Positions 24,314 to 33,300 of a DNA stretch of 64,000 nucleotides are shown here, piece after piece. The notes below the pieces were generated by a model. That model ran no database searches. It saw nothing but the letters and a program-made list of their open reading frames with translations, and was not told the origin of the DNA. The stretch is from DASUPK01 sp963815665. Its GTDB lineage: Bacteria; Actinomycetota; Thermoleophilia; Solirubrobacterales; 70-9. Made by a program: the position numbers and the translations under genes. The stretch is from contig CAWFHN010000013.1 in NCBI GenBank assembly GCA_963815665.1, positions 186,001 to 250,000 on the forward strand. The letters run 5' to 3'. The stretch's first letter is position 1. The number at the start of each line of letters is the position of its first letter.

Positions 24314-26185
24314 GTGAATCCGCCCGTGACACGGTCACGGACCCGCGACGGGGAGACGCCACCGCCCAGGCGACCCATCAGGTCGCCCCGGGCGCAGCGC
24401 GGACCCCTCACTGAGCGCCAGCGGCGCCTGCGTCAGCGCGCGCTCCCTCTCGGCGTCGTGGCCCTGATCGCGTTCATCTTCGGGGCGATCAGCTCCGCGG
24501 GCAACCCCGAGCAGGACATGGCGGAGCGGTTCGTCAACGACTGGGCGCACCAGGACTACAAGGCCATGCACGACGAGCTCTCCGACTCGGCGCAGGCCAA
24601 GTACTCCGCTCAGGACCTCGCCGCCGCCTATCAGGGGGCGCAGGAGGCCTCAACCGCGACGGCGATCGACCCAGGCGGCGCGGATGGCCCGAAGAGCATC
24701 AACGGCACGGACGTCGTGGACGTCGGCGTGGGCGTCCGCACCAGGCTTTTCGGCAAGATCGACGGAGCGCTGCGGCTGCCCCTGGACGGCGGCAAGGTGG
24801 CCTGGGACCCGCACCTCACCTTCCCGAACCTCCAGCCCGGCGAGCAGGTGGGCCGGCGACTGACGCTCGGCCGGCGGGCGGCAATCGTCGCGAAGCACGG
24901 CGTTGCGCTCGCAGAGGGGCCGACCGACAATCGCCACTCGCCGCTGGGCTCCGATGCGATCGACGTCGCGGGCGACACCGGCGCCCCCGATCCCGACGAG
25001 CAGGCGAGGCTTCAGCATGCCGGCTACCCGTCCAACCAGGACACCGGCGTCAGCGGCCTCGAGCTCGCCTTCAACTCCCGGCTCGCCGGACAGCCGAGCG
25101 GGCAGCTGCTGGCCGTCAAGGAAGGGACCTCGACCCCTGACGTTCCCGCCGGGACACAGGGCCGCGTGCTTGCGACCGCGCACGGCAGCCCCGGTCAGCC
25201 GGTGCGGACGACGATCGACCCGCGACTGCAGTCGACCACCGTGAACGCGCTGGGCGGACAGTCCGGCGGCGTGGCCGTCCTCAACGCGCGCAACGGCAAC
25301 GTCCTCGCGCTCGCGGGGTCGGCCTACTCGTCTCCCCAGCCGCCCGGATCGACCTTCAAGGTGATCACCACCACGGCCGCCCTCGAGGGCCACGACGTGA
25401 AGCTCAGCGACACCTTCCCCGTCCTCACCTCGATCAACCCGGACCCGGACTCCGGCGCCCGCGTGGTCCACAACGCGCACGACGAGGCCTGCGGCGGGAG
25501 CTTCACCGAGGCCTTCGCGAAGTCGTGCAACAGCGTCTTCGCTCCCCTCGGCGTCAAGGTCGGGGCGCAGCGGCTGGTCGATACGGCGGAGCGATACGGC
25601 TACAACCAGCCGACGAGCCTCTACAACGCGTCCGCGACGGCGGCCACCGATCCGGGACGAATGACCATCCCGTCGGCCGCGGATCTCAACGGGGAGCCGA
25701 CCCATACCGACCTATCGGTGACCGCCTTCGGCCAGGGCAAGGTGCTCGCCACCCCGCTCGGCATGGCATCGGTCGCTCAGACCGTCGCCAACGACGGCGT
25801 GCGGGACCCGACCCCGATCGTCAAGGACCAGGCGCTGCAGAGCGCGGCCAAGCCAGTCCAGGTCACCTCCAAGGCGAACGCGCGAGTCCTCACCGGGCTG
25901 ATGCGCGCCGTCGTCACCCAGGGCACGGGAGTGGCCGCGAACCTCCCGGGCATCGACGTCGCCGGCAAGACGGGCACCGCCGAGCTCGGACCCAAGCCCG
26001 GCCAGCCGCCGCCCCCGCCCGGGCAGGAGGACACCGCCAAGCAGATCGTCGACGGCTGGTTCATCGCCTTCGCCCCCGCACAGAAGCCGAAGCTGGCGAT
26101 CGCGGTGATGCTGATCGACGCGTCTGGCGACGGCGGCACGACCGCCGCGCCGATCGCACGAGAGATTCTGGGCAGCGCGCTCTAG
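24314..26185 (+). CDS. class B penicillin-binding protein (transpeptidase) with NTF2-like N-terminal domain
   Basis: 623-residue peptidoglycan transpeptidase. GTG 24314 is chosen because further upstream starts would overlap the divergent protease gene. A basic cytoplasmic tail precedes one membrane helix (LPLGVVALIAFIFGAISS), then an NTF2-like (MecA-N type) domain (AERFVNDWAHQDYKAMHDEL). The transpeptidase domain has Ser346-x-x-Lys349 (PPGSTFK), Ser404-x-Asn406 (KSCNSVF) and Lys552-Thr-Gly (GKTGTAEL). Active site faces outside the membrane. It may be a monofunctional PbpA-like enzyme. Confidence 0.93.
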   Translation: MNPPVTRSRTRDGETPPPRRPIRSPRAQRGPLTERQRRLRQRALPLGVVALIAFIFGAISSAGNPEQDMAERFVNDWAHQDYKAMHDELSDSAQAKYSAQDLAAAYQGAQEASTATAIDPGGADGPKSINGTDVVDVGVGVRTRLFGKIDGALRLPLDGGKVAWDPHLTFPNLQPGEQVGRRLTLGRRAAIVAKHGVALAEGPTDNRHSPLGSDAIDVAGDTGAPDPDEQARLQHAGYPSNQDTGVSGLELAFNSRLAGQPSGQLLAVKEGTSTPDVPAGTQGRVLATAHGSPGQPVRTTIDPRLQSTTVNALGGQSGGVAVLNARNGNVLALAGSAYSSPQPPGSTFKVITTTAALEGHDVKLSDTFPVLTSINPDPDSGARVVHNAHDEACGGSFTEAFAKSCNSVFAPLGVKVGAQRLVDTAERYGYNQPTSLYNASATAATDPGRMTIPSAADLNGEPTHTDLSVTAFGQGKVLATPLGMASVAQTVANDGVRDPTPIVKDQALQSAAKPVQVTSKANARVLTGLMRAVVTQGTGVAANLPGIDVAGKTGTAELGPKPGQPPPPPGQEDTAKQIVDGWFIAFAPAQKPKLAIAVMLIDASGDGGTTAAPIAREILGSAL

Positions 26186-26221
26186 ACGGCTTCGCCATCA
26201 GATCGCGGCTGCGAGCGGCCG

Positions 26222-26533
26222 CTACGGATAACCGAACGCCACGCCCACCATCGCCATGCCGCCGCCGATCGCGGTGAGCACTCCGCCCGGTCCCTCCAGG
26301 GCGAGGCCGAGCGGGACTCCGATCACGGCGAGCGCCGTGCCTCCGGCGATCAGGGCCCACCAGTTGAGCCCTCCCGTGCCGGGCTCCGGCGCCGCTGGTG
26401 CAGTGAGCACGGTGCAGACGACCATCAGGCCTACGCCCACGACGCCGCCGGCGACACCGAGCAGCTGAATCAGGGCGAGCGCAGCCCCGATGCCGCCGAT
26501 CACGAGCAGGGCTTGGAGCTGGGTCTTCCTCAT
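26222..26533 (-). CDS. small membrane protein of unknown function
   Basis: 103 residues with three or four hydrophobic helices rich in Gly and Ala (LLVIGGIGAALALIQLLG, VGVGLMVVCTVLTAP, LIAGGTALAVIGVPLGLAL, GGGMAMVGVAFGYP). No recognised family. Converges with the penicillin-binding protein gene and lies 26 bases after the lipoprotein gene on the same strand. Confidence 0.65.
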   Translation of the reverse strand: MRKTQLQALLVIGGIGAALALIQLLGVAGGVVGVGLMVVCTVLTAPAAPEPGTGGLNWWALIAGGTALAVIGVPLGLALEGPGGVLTAIGGGMAMVGVAFGYP

Positions 26534-26559
26534 CCGGCGGAGGACGTCCCTGTCGCGGC

Positions 26560-27135
26560 CTAGAGGTCGAGCGTGATTTCGCCCGTCTCGCCCTGGAAGT
26601 CGATCTCGAGCTTCGGTGGCCGGTTCTCGTTGATGTCCTGGCTGACCAGGAAGAGGACGAGCGCCCCCTGCGTCGGCCCGTTCGCGGCTGCCGTGTCGGG
26701 CGCCGGAACGTCGGCTCCGCCGCCAAGCTCGGCGCCCAGCGGAGCCGCGAAATCGGAGCTGCTCGGAATCGACTGGTACGCAGCCCCGGTCGTGTCCACG
26801 ACGCTCATCTGAGCGTTGGCGGGCAGCCTGACGGCGCTGTCGCCCTGGTTGTGGATCGTCAGGAAGACACCGAGGTAGGACTTTCCCGCCGGGGCTGGCA
26901 CCTTCTGTCCGGCCAGGTACACGCTGTCATCGGGCTGGGCCGGGTTCAGGAAGCGCGTCTCCTGCACGCTGATCTTGAGGTCCCCGAGCTGGATGGGAAC
27001 GCCCTCGTCGGCCTGCTTGCTGAGATCGTTGCCGCAGCCCGCGACACCCACCAGGGTGAGGGCAAGGACAAACGCGACTGCCAGGGATCCCTTGCGGCCG
27101 GGGCGCATGAGGGCGCGCAGTCTATCCGCAGGCAT
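26560..27135 (-). CDS. lipoprotein with DUF4352-like beta-sandwich domain
   Basis: 191 residues. A basic N-terminus and hydrophobic helix end in the lipobox VGVAGC, so the protein is likely a lipid-anchored exported protein. The mature part (IQLGDLKISVQETRFLN, GKSYLGVFLTIHNQGDSAVRLP, DTTGAAYQSIP) has the strand pattern of DUF4352/telomeric-repeat-like immunoglobulin folds. ATG 27108 (MRPGRKGS) is a plausible shorter start that gives a more typical signal peptide. Role unknown. Confidence 0.8.
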   Translation of the reverse strand: MPADRLRALMRPGRKGSLAVAFVLALTLVGVAGCGNDLSKQADEGVPIQLGDLKISVQETRFLNPAQPDDSVYLAGQKVPAPAGKSYLGVFLTIHNQGDSAVRLPANAQMSVVDTTGAAYQSIPSSSDFAAPLGAELGGGADVPAPDTAAANGPTQGALVLFLVSQDINENRPPKLEIDFQGETGEITLDL

Positions 27136-27147
27136 CCCGGATCCGCG

Positions 27148-27642
27148 TCAGGCCGGAACGCGATCGGCGCCGGCGACCTCGGTGCGCTCTGCGGCGGCCC
27201 CCGACTCGATCAGCTCCTGCATGCGCCGCAGGGCCTTGCCCCACCGGCGCCGCCACCAACGCGTGCGCCCGAGCTCCCGGAGGCGATCGAAAGCAGTCCC
27301 CGGTTGCGTCCAGAAGGTCAGTGTCACCGTGGTGGTGGGTCCCTCCTCGAGCTCCCAGACCAGCCGCATCGGCGTCCGGTCGAGGCGCCCGCCGCGGCCG
27401 TGCTCGACGACCCGGTAGGGCCGCTCGGCCTCCGCGATCACCGTCTCCATGTAGCGCACGCCGGCAGGGGCATCGACGCGGAAGCGGGCCGCGGCGCCCT
27501 GCCCGCTGGCGGCAACGCGCTCCAGCCGGTAGTCGCGGGCGAAATGATCGATCCAGCTCAAGCGCGTCGAGAGGTCGCAGATGAAGTCGAAGACACGATC
27601 GCGCGAGGCGTCTACGGAAGTGGTCAGCGAGATCGGCCCCAC
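27148..27642 (-). CDS. SRPBCC family protein
   Basis: 164 residues from GTG 27642. START/polyketide-cyclase-like fold: an N-terminal strand ISLTTSVDASRDRVFDFICDL, the helix-turn WIDHFARDYRLERV, and the strand GPTTTVTLTFWTQPGT, followed by a basic Arg/Trp-rich C-terminal helix (RTRWWRRRWGKALRRMQELI). Likely a lipid or hydrophobic-ligand binding protein; ligand unknown. Divergent from the FHA gene. Confidence 0.8.
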   Translation of the reverse strand: MGPISLTTSVDASRDRVFDFICDLSTRLSWIDHFARDYRLERVAASGQGAAARFRVDAPAGVRYMETVIAEAERPYRVVEHGRGGRLDRTPMRLVWELEEGPTTTVTLTFWTQPGTAFDRLRELGRTRWWRRRWGKALRRMQELIESGAAAERTEVAGADRVPA

Positions 27643-27783
27643 GGGCGCGCGATTCTAGTGGGGCGCCCGACGGCGGCACTGGCTGATCGGCCAGGACCCC
27701 TGGAAATGGTGGACTTTCCGTACCACCTGACCAAAAGTGACTAGCCATTACGCAGTACCCCGGGTAGTATCGGCGCACCCCCG

Positions 27784-28350
27784 ATGACCCTAATTGGACA
27801 GAGTCAGGACGACGTCCGGCATGCGGGTGAGCCCGCCGGCGGCGTCGGCTCCTTCGTCTGCCAGGGGTGTTCCTTTCCGGTCTCCTTCGAGCCGGCCGAG
27901 TCGATCCCGAATTGCCCCAACTGCGGGGGCACCGACTTCCGCCGCTCCTCGCTGTTCGAGCAGCCCACTCTCAAGAGCATCGCGATCACGCGTCCGACGT
28001 CCAAGCCCGCCGAGTGGCTCGACGGCGTGCGCGAGTCGATCGCGGAGCCCGGCAAGTACCTGGCGATGTTCGCCGACGGCCGGACCCACGTGATCGAGCT
28101 GTCCGATGGCTGGTCGCGCATCGGGCGGAGCCGCTCCGCGGACATCCGCCTGGACGACCCCACCGTCTCGCGCCGACACGCGGTGATCGTGCAGACGCCC
28201 GAGGGCGAGCTGCGCGTGCTCGACGACCGCTCGATGAACGGGATCTGCGTGAACGGGGAGCCCGTCGACTGGAGCCCGCTCACCGACGGCGACGAGCTCC
28301 AGATTGGCCGCTACACGCTCAGCGTGATCGAAACCGCCGGCACCGCTTAG
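27784..28350 (+). CDS. zinc-ribbon and FHA domain protein
   Basis: 188 residues. A Cys4 zinc ribbon (CQGC...CPNC, residues ~26-47) is followed by a linker and a C-terminal FHA domain: RIGRSRSADIRLDDPTVSRRHAVI with the Arg, Ser and His that bind phosphothreonine, then DDRSMNGICVNGEPV. A cytoplasmic adaptor for Ser/Thr kinase signalling; the kinase is not in this window. A TAGTAT hexamer at 27765-27770 is a possible -10 element, which would give a very short leader. Confidence 0.9.
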   Translation: MTLIGQSQDDVRHAGEPAGGVGSFVCQGCSFPVSFEPAESIPNCPNCGGTDFRRSSLFEQPTLKSIAITRPTSKPAEWLDGVRESIAEPGKYLAMFADGRTHVIELSDGWSRIGRSRSADIRLDDPTVSRRHAVIVQTPEGELRVLDDRSMNGICVNGEPVDWSPLTDGDELQIGRYTLSVIETAGTA

Positions 28351-28419
28351 GGCCTGTCCCGGTAGGGGCGTCCCCCTGGGCCGCAGCCAGGGGTGCGATC
28401 CCTAATCGGGACAGGCCCT
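28349..28419. terminator. long perfect hairpin between two convergent genes
   Basis: Outer arms AGGGCCTGTCCCG (28349-28361) and its exact complement (28407-28419) form 13 bp. A short middle stem (TAGGG/CCCTA) and an inner 7-bp stem (CCCCTGG/CCAGGGG, 28374-28380 with 28387-28393) stack inside it. The stop codons of the FHA gene and of the STAS gene are at its two ends. There is no T-run, so it may act as a bidirectional terminator or mRNA-end stabiliser rather than a classical intrinsic terminator. Confidence 0.5.
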
Positions 28420-28775
28420 TAGCCGACCGCGCGCAGGGCGTCGGCTACCGCGGGGTCGATCGGCACCGAATCCTCCATCGATACCGCCGCGAGCACCTCG
28501 CCGACGAACGAGCGCGGCGTCACCACGAGCCTCAGCTGCTGCCGGCGGTTCCGCATCCGGGCGGCAGCGTCGAAGATCAGGCTGATCCCGGAACTGTCGA
28601 TGTAGCTCGTCTCCGTCAGGTCGAGGACGAGCGCTCGCGCCTTGTTCGAGACGGCCTCGAGCAGTCTCTGGCTCAGGTCCGAGACGTTGGACGCGTCAAC
28701 CTCCCCGGCGACTCGGGCCAGCTCGATGTCCCCATCCGACTCGATGGACAGCCTGGCCAGCTCTGGCGCCGTCAC
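28419..28775 (-). CDS. STAS-domain anti-sigma factor antagonist (RsbV/SpoIIAA-like)
   Basis: 118 residues. STAS fold with the phosphorylatable serine in YIDSSGISLIF (Ser61 by alignment with RsbV), preceded by GEVDASNVSDLSQRLLE and the strand ARALVLDLTETS. In partner-switching systems the unphosphorylated form sequesters an anti-sigma kinase. The ATG start overlaps the stop of the GAF-SpoIIE-HATPase gene by 4 bases, so kinase, phosphatase and antagonist are made together. Confidence 0.92.
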   Translation of the reverse strand: MTAPELARLSIESDGDIELARVAGEVDASNVSDLSQRLLEAVSNKARALVLDLTETSYIDSSGISLIFDAAARMRNRRQQLRLVVTPRSFVGEVLAAVSMEDSVPIDPAVADALRAVG

Positions 28776-30109
28776 GTCGCCCCGATGCGGCGGCGAAGCT
28801 CCACCTTGGTTCCCGCGTCTCCCGTATCGATCGCGACATCATCCATGAACTCCCTCATCAGCGCGATGCCGCGCCCGCGGTTCTCGCCCCGCGGCTCACG
28901 CCAGGAGCCCCGATCGCCGATCGTCACCGAGGCCTCACCATCCATGAGGGCCGCCCGCAGCCGGATGGTCGCGTCGCCCATGCCATAAGCGTGCTCGACG
29001 CAGTTGGCACAGGCCTCCGTGACCGCGATCGCGAAGGCGGCACAGTCGTCGTCTGTGCCGCCGTTGGCGGTTATCCAGCGCCGGATCAGATGCCGCGCCA
29101 CGGCCAGCTGCCCCGCCTTCGCCGGCACCTCCGCGTCCAGGATCTCCTGCAGGCCCTCCGCTCTGACCGCGAGCACGGCGACGTCGTCCGGAAGCTCGAT
29201 CCCCTCGGTGAGCTGCTCGATGATCGACCGGCACATGAGCTCGGGCACATCGGGCGCGGAGGTCGCGGCCTCCAGGAGGACGTCCTCGCCTTCGGAGAGC
29301 TGCCGGCCCCGGCGCTCGATCAGGCCATCGGTGTAGAGGATCAGCGTCTCGCCAGCCTCGAGGGTGACCCGCTGCTGGTCGTAGACCGTCCCCAGGCCAG
29401 TCCCGAGCGGCGGCCCGGAGGCCTCGGCGAGATAGGTCCCGCTCCCGTCGGGGCGCACCAGCAACGGGTAGGGATGACCGGCGCGGGCGAAGTCCACGAC
29501 CCAGGTGTCCAGATTGAGGGTCGCGTAGATCATGGTCGCCATGCGCAGGTGCTCCTGGTCCGCAAAGCGCGAGAGGTTGCCGAGCAGCACCGCCGGGCTC
29601 TCCTCCACGAGCGCATAGGCTCGCAGGGCGCTCCGCAGCTGCCCCATGGAGGTCGCCGCCACCAGTCCATGGCCGGCGACATCCCCAATCGCGAGGCCAA
29701 GCCGGCGATGGCCCAGCTCGATCACGTCGTACCAATCGCCGCCCACCGCCGTCTCCTCCGCCGCCGGAAGGTATCGGGCACCCATGCTCAGCCCGGGCAC
29801 CTCGGGGAGGCTGCCCGGCAGCAGCCTGCGCTGAAGGTTCTCCGCGATCCGTCCCTGCACCGCAAGACGGGACCGCTCGAGGGAGAGGGCGACCCGGTCC
29901 GCGACCAGCTGCAGGAGCTCGGCGTCGCTCTCGGTGAACTCCCGCGGAGCAAGCGAGCCGACATGCAGAACGCCTGTAGCCGCCCCCTCAACGACCAGAG
30001 GAACGCCCAGCAGGGATCTGACCCCCTTCTCGCGCATCAACGGGTTGACGACAGCGTCGGGCGTGCGCTCCAGATCCTCGATCACCACCGCCTCGCGCGT
30101 GGACGCCAC
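28772..30109 (-). CDS. GAF-SpoIIE phosphatase-HATPase (RsbW-like) fusion; true N-terminus probably further upstream
   Basis: 445 residues from GTG 30109, but clear GAF-domain coding continues upstream to about 30365 with no ATG, GTG or TTG in frame. Visible: end of GAF (REKGVRSLLGVPLVVEG), PP2C/SpoIIE domain with GGDWYDVIEL, IGDVAGHGLVAATS, LILYTDGLIERRG and LPDDVAVLAVR, then a HATPase_c domain with N-box VTEACANCVEHAY and G-boxes DRGSWREP and GRGIALMREFM. It should control a sigma factor by phosphorylating and dephosphorylating the adjacent STAS protein. Lies directly after gltB. Confidence 0.88.
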   Translation of the reverse strand: MASTREAVVIEDLERTPDAVVNPLMREKGVRSLLGVPLVVEGAATGVLHVGSLAPREFTESDAELLQLVADRVALSLERSRLAVQGRIAENLQRRLLPGSLPEVPGLSMGARYLPAAEETAVGGDWYDVIELGHRRLGLAIGDVAGHGLVAATSMGQLRSALRAYALVEESPAVLLGNLSRFADQEHLRMATMIYATLNLDTWVVDFARAGHPYPLLVRPDGSGTYLAEASGPPLGTGLGTVYDQQRVTLEAGETLILYTDGLIERRGRQLSEGEDVLLEAATSAPDVPELMCRSIIEQLTEGIELPDDVAVLAVRAEGLQEILDAEVPAKAGQLAVARHLIRRWITANGGTDDDCAAFAIAVTEACANCVEHAYGMGDATIRLRAALMDGEASVTIGDRGSWREPRGENRGRGIALMREFMDDVAIDTGDAGTKVELRRRIGAT

Positions 30110-30369
30110 CCGGCCCGCGAATCCGCGTCCGATCGGCAGGCGGAATCCGCGCTCGACCTCTTCCTCCAGGCCGACCGCGGCTCTGGCTGCAAGGGTCCGG
30201 CCATCGTCCTCGACCAGGAGGACTGCCGACGTGTCGACCCCGAGGATGTCGACGACCCGCTGCAGCAGCTCGGCCAGCAGCGCATCGGGGTCCAGGTACG
30301 CGAGCGCGGCGTCGGTGACCTTCTGAACGTCCTCGAGGCGCGTCGTCGGTTCGTCGGCCGTCGCGACCT

Positions 30370-33300
30370 CTACTCGGTGGAGATGCTCGGGTCGGCCTGG
30401 ACCTTCTGCGGGATGATCATCAGGAAGTTCTGCTGCGCATCGCGGGCCAGCGCCTGGACCCTATCCGCTTCCTCGGCCTGGCCGGTGGCGCGCAGCTCGC
30501 CCGCGTAGTGGCCGAGCAGGTCCTCGATGTCGAGCTGGCCCTCGGCGTCGAGATCCTCGAGCGCCACCTTGGCGCCCTCGCCGAGGCGGCTCTGAATGCC
30601 ATCGCGATCGAGGTTGAGGTCGTCGTCGATGCGGATGTAGACGCGACCGCCGGTCATCCCGGCACAGGCCCACGGGCCGATGTCGCCGAGCACGACCGCG
30701 CGACCCGAGGTCATGTACTCGAAGGCGAAGCCCTTGGCGTTGGCCCGGTCGACCACGCAGCCCTGTGAGTCGTCGACGGGCGCCTCGGGCTCGCCGGCGA
30801 GGACAACGTCCGCACCGGACAGCCGGATGCAGAAACGCGAGTCGGCCGACCCCTGCACGAAGAGCCTCCCCCTCTGGGCGCCGTAGGCGAAGGACTTGCC
30901 GACCGAGCCGTTCACGCGCCGGCCCTCTCCGTTCTTCCCCTTCAGGATCGAGACCGTCCCACCGAGCATCGTCTTGCCGACGCCGTCCTGGGCGCCGCCC
31001 TCCACCCGGCAGGTCACACCCCATTCGTTGAAGGCACCGAATCCCTGGCCGGCGACGGACCCTCCATTGAAAATCAATTGAGCGAGCTCGTCGTTCTCGG
31101 TGCCCTCGGGGGCGCCGTGGTAGATCCGTGCCCGGGCGATCGCGCCGGAGAGCTCGGTTCCGAGCACCCGGTCGTGGGCGTCGGTGGGGCGGGGGAACTC
31201 GACGCTCACGCACGAGCCGTCGAAGACCTTCTCGGCCACCGCTGCGATCTCCGCCGAGGCCTGCTTGGGCGCCATCCGGAGCGGCTTGGCGCGGACCAGC
31301 CCCGCCTCGGCGCGAGCCTCGACCAGCGCCTCCTCCTCGACCGGGAGGTCGATCGGCTCGAGATCGAGGAACTCCTCCAGCGGCGTGATCAGCGGAGCGA
31401 GGTCGATCTTGTCGTGATGGGAGACCTGCTCGAGCAGGTCATAGCGGCCGATCAGGTCCTGAGCGCGGTCGTAGCCGAGCGAGCCGACCACCTCCTTGAC
31501 CTCCTCGCCCATCTGGCGGAAGAAGGCCGCGCAGCTCTCGGCTGCGTTGGCTCCGGGCGGCGTGAACTTCTTCAACCCGTGTTCCTCGGCCTGCTCGACC
31601 GTCTCGATCTGGGTCGCGATGCCGACGTGGCAGGTGTCGAGCTGGCAGCCGCGGCAGATCGTGCAGCCGAGCGAGACCATCGCCAGGGTGCCGAAGGCGA
31701 CGCGGTTGGCACCCATGCAGTGGAGCTTCACGATGTCGTGGGCGTGCCGGTAGCCACCGTCCGCCCAGATCTCGACGCGGTTGCGGATCCCGGCCTCCAT
31801 CAGCGCCCGGTGGACGGCCCGCGTGCCGATGTCGGAGGGAAGGCCGACGTGGCGCAGGGCGTGTTGACGGGCGGCGCCCGTGCCGCCCTCGAAGCCGCTC
31901 AGGGTGATGATGTCCGCCCCCGCCTTGGCGATGCCGAGGCCGATCGTCCCCACGTTCGGCACCACGGGAACCTTGACCGACACCCGCAGGTCGGGATTGA
32001 CGGTCTTGAGCTCGTCGATCAGCTCGGCCAGGTCCTCGATCGAGTAGAGGTCGTGGTTGTTCGACGGCGAGATCAGGTCGGTGCCGGGCGACGCGTTCCT
32101 CGCCGCGGCGACCTTCTCGGAGACCTTCTTGCCGGGCAGGTGACCGCCCTCGCCGGGCTTCGCGCCCTGGCCGATCTTGATCTCGGCGACGTACGAGGAG
32201 TTGAGCATCTCGGCCGAGACGCCGAAGCGGCCCGAGGCGACCTGCTGCCCGCGCCACTTGCGGAACTTGCCGTACATGTCCTGGATCTCCCCACCCTCCC
32301 CGTTGATGCAGAGGATGTTGATCGCCTTGGCGGCCTCGGCATAGGCGCGGAAGGCCGGCTCGGACTGGGAGCCGAAGCTCATCGAGCTGATCACCACGGG
32401 ATAGTCGTGGTGGCCGACGGAGGCGTCCACCTGCGAGGGATCGACCGGCTCGCGGTCGGGCTCTTTCGTCAACCCCATGATGTGCCGCATGGAGATCGGG
32501 CTCTGCGCCTCCAGCTCGCGCACCTTCTGCGAGTACTCGTCGAAGCCCGCGGTCCCGTTGGCCGCCGCGATCGCCGCCTTGTAGACCTTGGGGTAGAAGC
32601 GGAACGTCTTCGCCGGCTTCGCATCCTCGTCCCCGGTGAGGATCTTGTGCCGGCCGTCGGTGTCGGCGTCGAGGTGGGCGAATCCGGTGCCGCCGGTATC
32701 CGATGCCCCGAAGGCCTCAGTGTGGAAGATCTCGGCGACCTCGGGCTGGATGCCGATCGATGAGAACTGGCGGGCATAGCCGCGGACCTCGTGGATCCCG
32801 ATCGTCGAGATCACCTTCTCGATTCCCTTGCGCAGCCCCGCGCAGAGGTTGCCGACGTCGTTCTCGTAGTCGTCGACGCAGATCACCTCGACCATCACGT
32901 ACGGGCAGACGCCGTCGGCACCGAGGCCCAGGGCGAGCATCACGTCGTGGACGTTCCGGAGCGCGGCCGAGCGCAGCACCACCGAGCAGCGGCGGCGCAG
33001 GTTCTCGCCCTGGCCGCTGAACTGCTTGAGCGCCTGGTCGATCGCGGACGTGGCGAGATGCGGATCGATGTAGCGCCGCTCGCCGTCGTAGACGGTGCGG
33101 TCGGTGAGCACCAGCAGCTCGGCGCCCTCGGCGACGGCGCGGACGGCCTCCTGGCGGAGCCGCTCGATCGCCCCCCGAGTCGTCTCCGACTCGAGCAGCG
33201 CGATGTCGATCGCCTTGGCACGGTCGCCGAACGCCGCCCAGAGGTCCTCCAGCACGTAGGTCCCCTGCTCGCTGGCGATGCGCCGGTAAGAGCTGTGCGG

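Noticed and set aside
31078..32763. 561-codon frame opposite gltB
   Set aside because: Antisense shadow of a highly conserved gene; low-complexity Leu/Asp/Arg/Val composition and no recognisable motif.
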